Shown: piece by piece, positions 62,072-64,000 of the stretch
Layout of the letters: each line of letters starts with the position of its first letter
Numbering within the stretch: position 1 is the first letter of the stretch
NCBI GenBank assembly: GCA_012519975.1
Contig: JAAYPE010000045.1
Coordinates: 1 to 64,000, forward strand
From: Clostridiales bacterium
GTDB lineage: Bacteria; Bacillota; Clostridia; Oscillospirales; Acutalibacteraceae
DNA length: 64,000 nt
Direction: 5' to 3'
The notes under the pieces: generated by a model
Told to the model about the DNA's origin: nothing
Database searches by the model: none
Seen by the model: only the letters and a program-made list of their open reading frames with translations
Position numbers and translations under genes: made by a program

Positions 62072-62584
62072 TTAAGAGTCTTTATAAAAAACATCAAGAA
62101 TTTGAAATGCGCTTGCAGGTGATGCGCAAATAGCAACTACAATGTAATCACCGTGAAGTGAAACAGAATTTGAGCTGAATTTTTCAAACTCTTTTACATT
62201 CAGCTCTTTGTAGCTCTCTGATTTAAGTTTTACTTTTTCCATCAGAGCGTCAATCACAACTTGGCGATTTTTTCTGCTTGATATTTTAAATACCGCAATT
62301 TCATCGGCGCACCCTTCGGTAGCAGAGGCGTGTGCAGAAAAATCATCAAGAATTTTAGGGTCGATTCCATAATGGATAGAAACATCTTGAGCGTCTAAAT
62401 CAAGCATATTGCCAAGACTTAACTCTTTTATTAATGTGTCTGAAACTTGCTTTGCAGACTCAGGGTCAAAATCACCAGTGTGAGTAGTTTTGACATCTGC
62501 CTTATCAGGACTTTCTTTTAAGTTGCAGCCCGTAAATAAAACAACAACGGCAATAGCTATAACTGCAAGGTTTAGTTTGTGCAT
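62072..62584 (-). CDS. DUF4358 lipoprotein
   Basis: The 170-residue protein has a lipobox LFTGC (Cys20) and the DUF4358 domain: an N-terminal MLDLDAQDVSIHYGID section, CADEIAVFKIS and a C-terminal GDYIVVAICASPASAFQILDVF. The family is common in Clostridia and has no known function. AAGGAAGG precedes the ATG. It lies on the same strand as the DUF1015 gene, 108 bp downstream of it, and may be co-transcribed. Confidence 0.85.
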   Translation of the reverse strand: MHKLNLAVIAIAVVVLFTGCNLKESPDKADVKTTHTGDFDPESAKQVSDTLIKELSLGNMLDLDAQDVSIHYGIDPKILDDFSAHASATEGCADEIAVFKISSRKNRQVVIDALMEKVKLKSESYKELNVKEFEKFSSNSVSLHGDYIVVAICASPASAFQILDVFYKDS

Positions 62585-62692
62585 AATTTTTTACCTTCCT
62601 TTAATTCGGCTGGAAAATAACTAGTTATCTAATATTTATCCTAATGATAACATATTATTATAAAAAAATCGTTTCAAAACAGTTACAGAAGA

Positions 62693-63937
62693 TTACAGTT
62701 TGTGCACGAACAGCCCGCTTAAAAGTTTTGGCTCAAACCATGTTGATTTTGGTGGCATTACATTGCCAGAGTCGGCTATCGCCATAAGCTCTTCAATGGT
62801 TGTGGGGTACATAGAGAATGCAACTACCATATCATCTTTAACACGGCGCTCCAGCTCCTTTAGGCCACGAATTCCACCCACGAAGTCAATTCTTTGCGAT
62901 GTGCGTGGGTCGTCAATATTTAAAATTGGGTGAATTAAGTTGTTTTGAAGAATTGAAACATCAAGAGAGTCGACAGGACTACTTTTGTCAAAAGAATTTG
63001 GTTTTGCCTCAAGCTTGTACCAAGAATTATCTAGATACATTCCAAAAGTATGTGTTTTTTCAGGGTGATATGCATTGCTACCGTCAAGCTTTGTAACAAT
63101 AAAATTATTCTCAATTTTGCTTAAAAATTCCTGATTTGTCATACCGTTTAAATCTTTAATAACTCTGTTATAATCTATTATTGCAAGCTCGCTTGCAGGA
63201 AAAGCAACGGATAGAAAAAAGTTAAATTCCTCTTTGCCTGTATAATCAGGGTTTTCTTGTCTGCGTTTTAACCCAACTTTAACAGCAGAAGCTGCACGGT
63301 GATGCCCATCAGCAATATAAAGTGAATCTACCTTTTCAAAAGAGCTTTGAAGTGCGCCTGTTACACTGCTATCATCAATAATCCAAACAGTGTGAGCAAT
63401 GCCATCGGTTGAAACAAAGTCATAAATTGGCTTATTTTCGCTTTGCCAGTTGCTAACAATAGTGTTGATTTTTTCACTGTCTTTATAGGTTAAAAAAATA
63501 GGGCCTGTGTTTGCGTTGCAATAATCCACATGGTTTATTCTATCTTGCTCTTTATCAGCTCTTGTAAATTCGTGTTTTTTGATTGTATCGTTTATATATT
63601 CATCAATAGATGCGCAGCCAACAAGTCCGGTTTGATTTCTGCCGTTCATAGTTTGCCTATAAATATAAATGCAGTCTTTGTCATCTTGCATAAATATACC
63701 GTCGCTTGAGAGTTTGTCAAGATTTTCTCTAGCCTTTAGATATACTTTTTCATCATATATTGAAACGCTTTTGTCAAGGTCTATTTCAGCTTTATCAATG
63801 TGCAAAAAAGAGTACGGATTGTCTTTTACCATTTCTCTTGCTTCGTCACTAGTCATAACATCGTATGGAAGTGCGGCAACATCCTTTGCATATTGTGAGG
63901 TAGGTCTAACTGCTTTAAACGGTTTTAGTATGGCCAT
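62693..63937 (-). CDS. DUF1015 family protein (SerK-related)
   Basis: The 414-residue protein begins AILKPFKAVRPTSQYAKDVAALPYDVM and holds EFTRADKEQDRINH, YIADGHHRAASA and FFLSVAFPASELAI, all DUF1015 signatures. The DGHHR motif is the core of the ParB/Srx-like fold found in the archaeal ADP-dependent serine kinase SerK of the same family; bacterial members are mostly uncharacterised. GGAGTG precedes the ATG. The upstream neighbour lies outside the window. Confidence 0.9.
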   Translation of the reverse strand: MAILKPFKAVRPTSQYAKDVAALPYDVMTSDEAREMVKDNPYSFLHIDKAEIDLDKSVSIYDEKVYLKARENLDKLSSDGIFMQDDKDCIYIYRQTMNGRNQTGLVGCASIDEYINDTIKKHEFTRADKEQDRINHVDYCNANTGPIFLTYKDSEKINTIVSNWQSENKPIYDFVSTDGIAHTVWIIDDSSVTGALQSSFEKVDSLYIADGHHRAASAVKVGLKRRQENPDYTGKEEFNFFLSVAFPASELAIIDYNRVIKDLNGMTNQEFLSKIENNFIVTKLDGSNAYHPEKTHTFGMYLDNSWYKLEAKPNSFDKSSPVDSLDVSILQNNLIHPILNIDDPRTSQRIDFVGGIRGLKELERRVKDDMVVAFSMYPTTIEELMAIADSGNVMPPKSTWFEPKLLSGLFVHKL

Positions 63938-64000
63938 TAAAAAAACACTCCTGTCAAAAATTACAGCTAAAAAGCTCTTCGCTGTTTTTAATACACAGAT

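Noticed and set aside
63954..64000. Possible C-terminal end of another minus-strand gene at the right edge
   Set aside because: The frame LCIKNSEELFSCNF ending in TGA is only 15 residues long, and an ACAGC/GCTGT stem with a T-run overlaps it. It may as well be a terminator; there is too little to decide.
1..64000. tRNA, rRNA genes or insertion sequences
   Set aside because: I looked in all gaps longer than about 200 bases and saw no cloverleaf with GGTTCGA-type T-loop, no rRNA text, and no transposase or terminal inverted repeats.

Overview
The window is AT-rich DNA from a spore-forming Firmicute, most likely a Clostridia member. The evidence is an alpha/beta-type small acid-soluble spore protein, a CotF-like coat protein, T-box riboswitches ahead of cysE-cysS and the trp operon, a MurT/GatD pair, strong AGGAGG-type ribosome binding sites, and an anaerobic glycyl radical enzyme. 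I cannot name a species.

Region 1 (1-6250): the end of an HlyD-type adaptor gene, then a compact type II-C CRISPR-Cas locus: tracrRNA, cas9, cas1, cas2, and a four-spacer array read on the opposite strand. Each repeat ends in a perfect extended -10 promoter, so each crRNA can be transcribed from its own repeat. A decayed coding remnant and a small zinc-ribbon gene follow. Region 2 (6440-14940): housekeeping genes rpmB, recA-recX-rimO-pgsA behind a LexA-like site, cysE-cysS behind a Cys T-box, a CDP-glycerol transferase-like gene and a DUF4234 protein. Region 3 (14947-17235): an isolated phage-type lysis operon (double-HTH regulator, GH25-LysM endolysin, small membrane protein, holin) with no phage structural genes around it. 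Region 4 (17300-26581): LemA plus a DUF2207 protein, a Cache-PAS-GGDEF-HD-GYP c-di-GMP enzyme with a doubtful start, AzlCD, and MurT with a GatD that lacks both catalytic residues.

Region 5 (26655-36647): a thiol-redox group (trxA, trxB, a Crp/Fnr regulator, a rhodanese protein) in which three promoters share a dyad near -41, plus thiN, an anchored surface protein, ldhA, a coupled small-protein/HD pair, and nagB. Region 6 (36819-45876): gene remnants, a CheY/CheX-like pair, a duplicated-module protein, and trpEDCFBA without trpG. Region 7 (45950-51370): a GntR regulator whose GTGGT-N3-ACCAC operator recurs before hypB, a large Fe-S flavoprotein gene and hypA; then cotF. Region 8 (51499-61944): a LacI-controlled sugar cluster with a glycyl radical enzyme and activase, a rhamnulokinase-like gene cut by one amber codon, a ribose-type ABC importer and a FucA-like aldolase. 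Region 9 (62072-63937): a DUF4358 lipoprotein and a DUF1015 protein.

The items most worth following up are the self-promoting II-C array, the redox promoter set, the glycyl radical enzyme with altered pocket residues, the free-standing lysis cassette, and the GatD without its catalytic dyad. All homology calls were made by eye.
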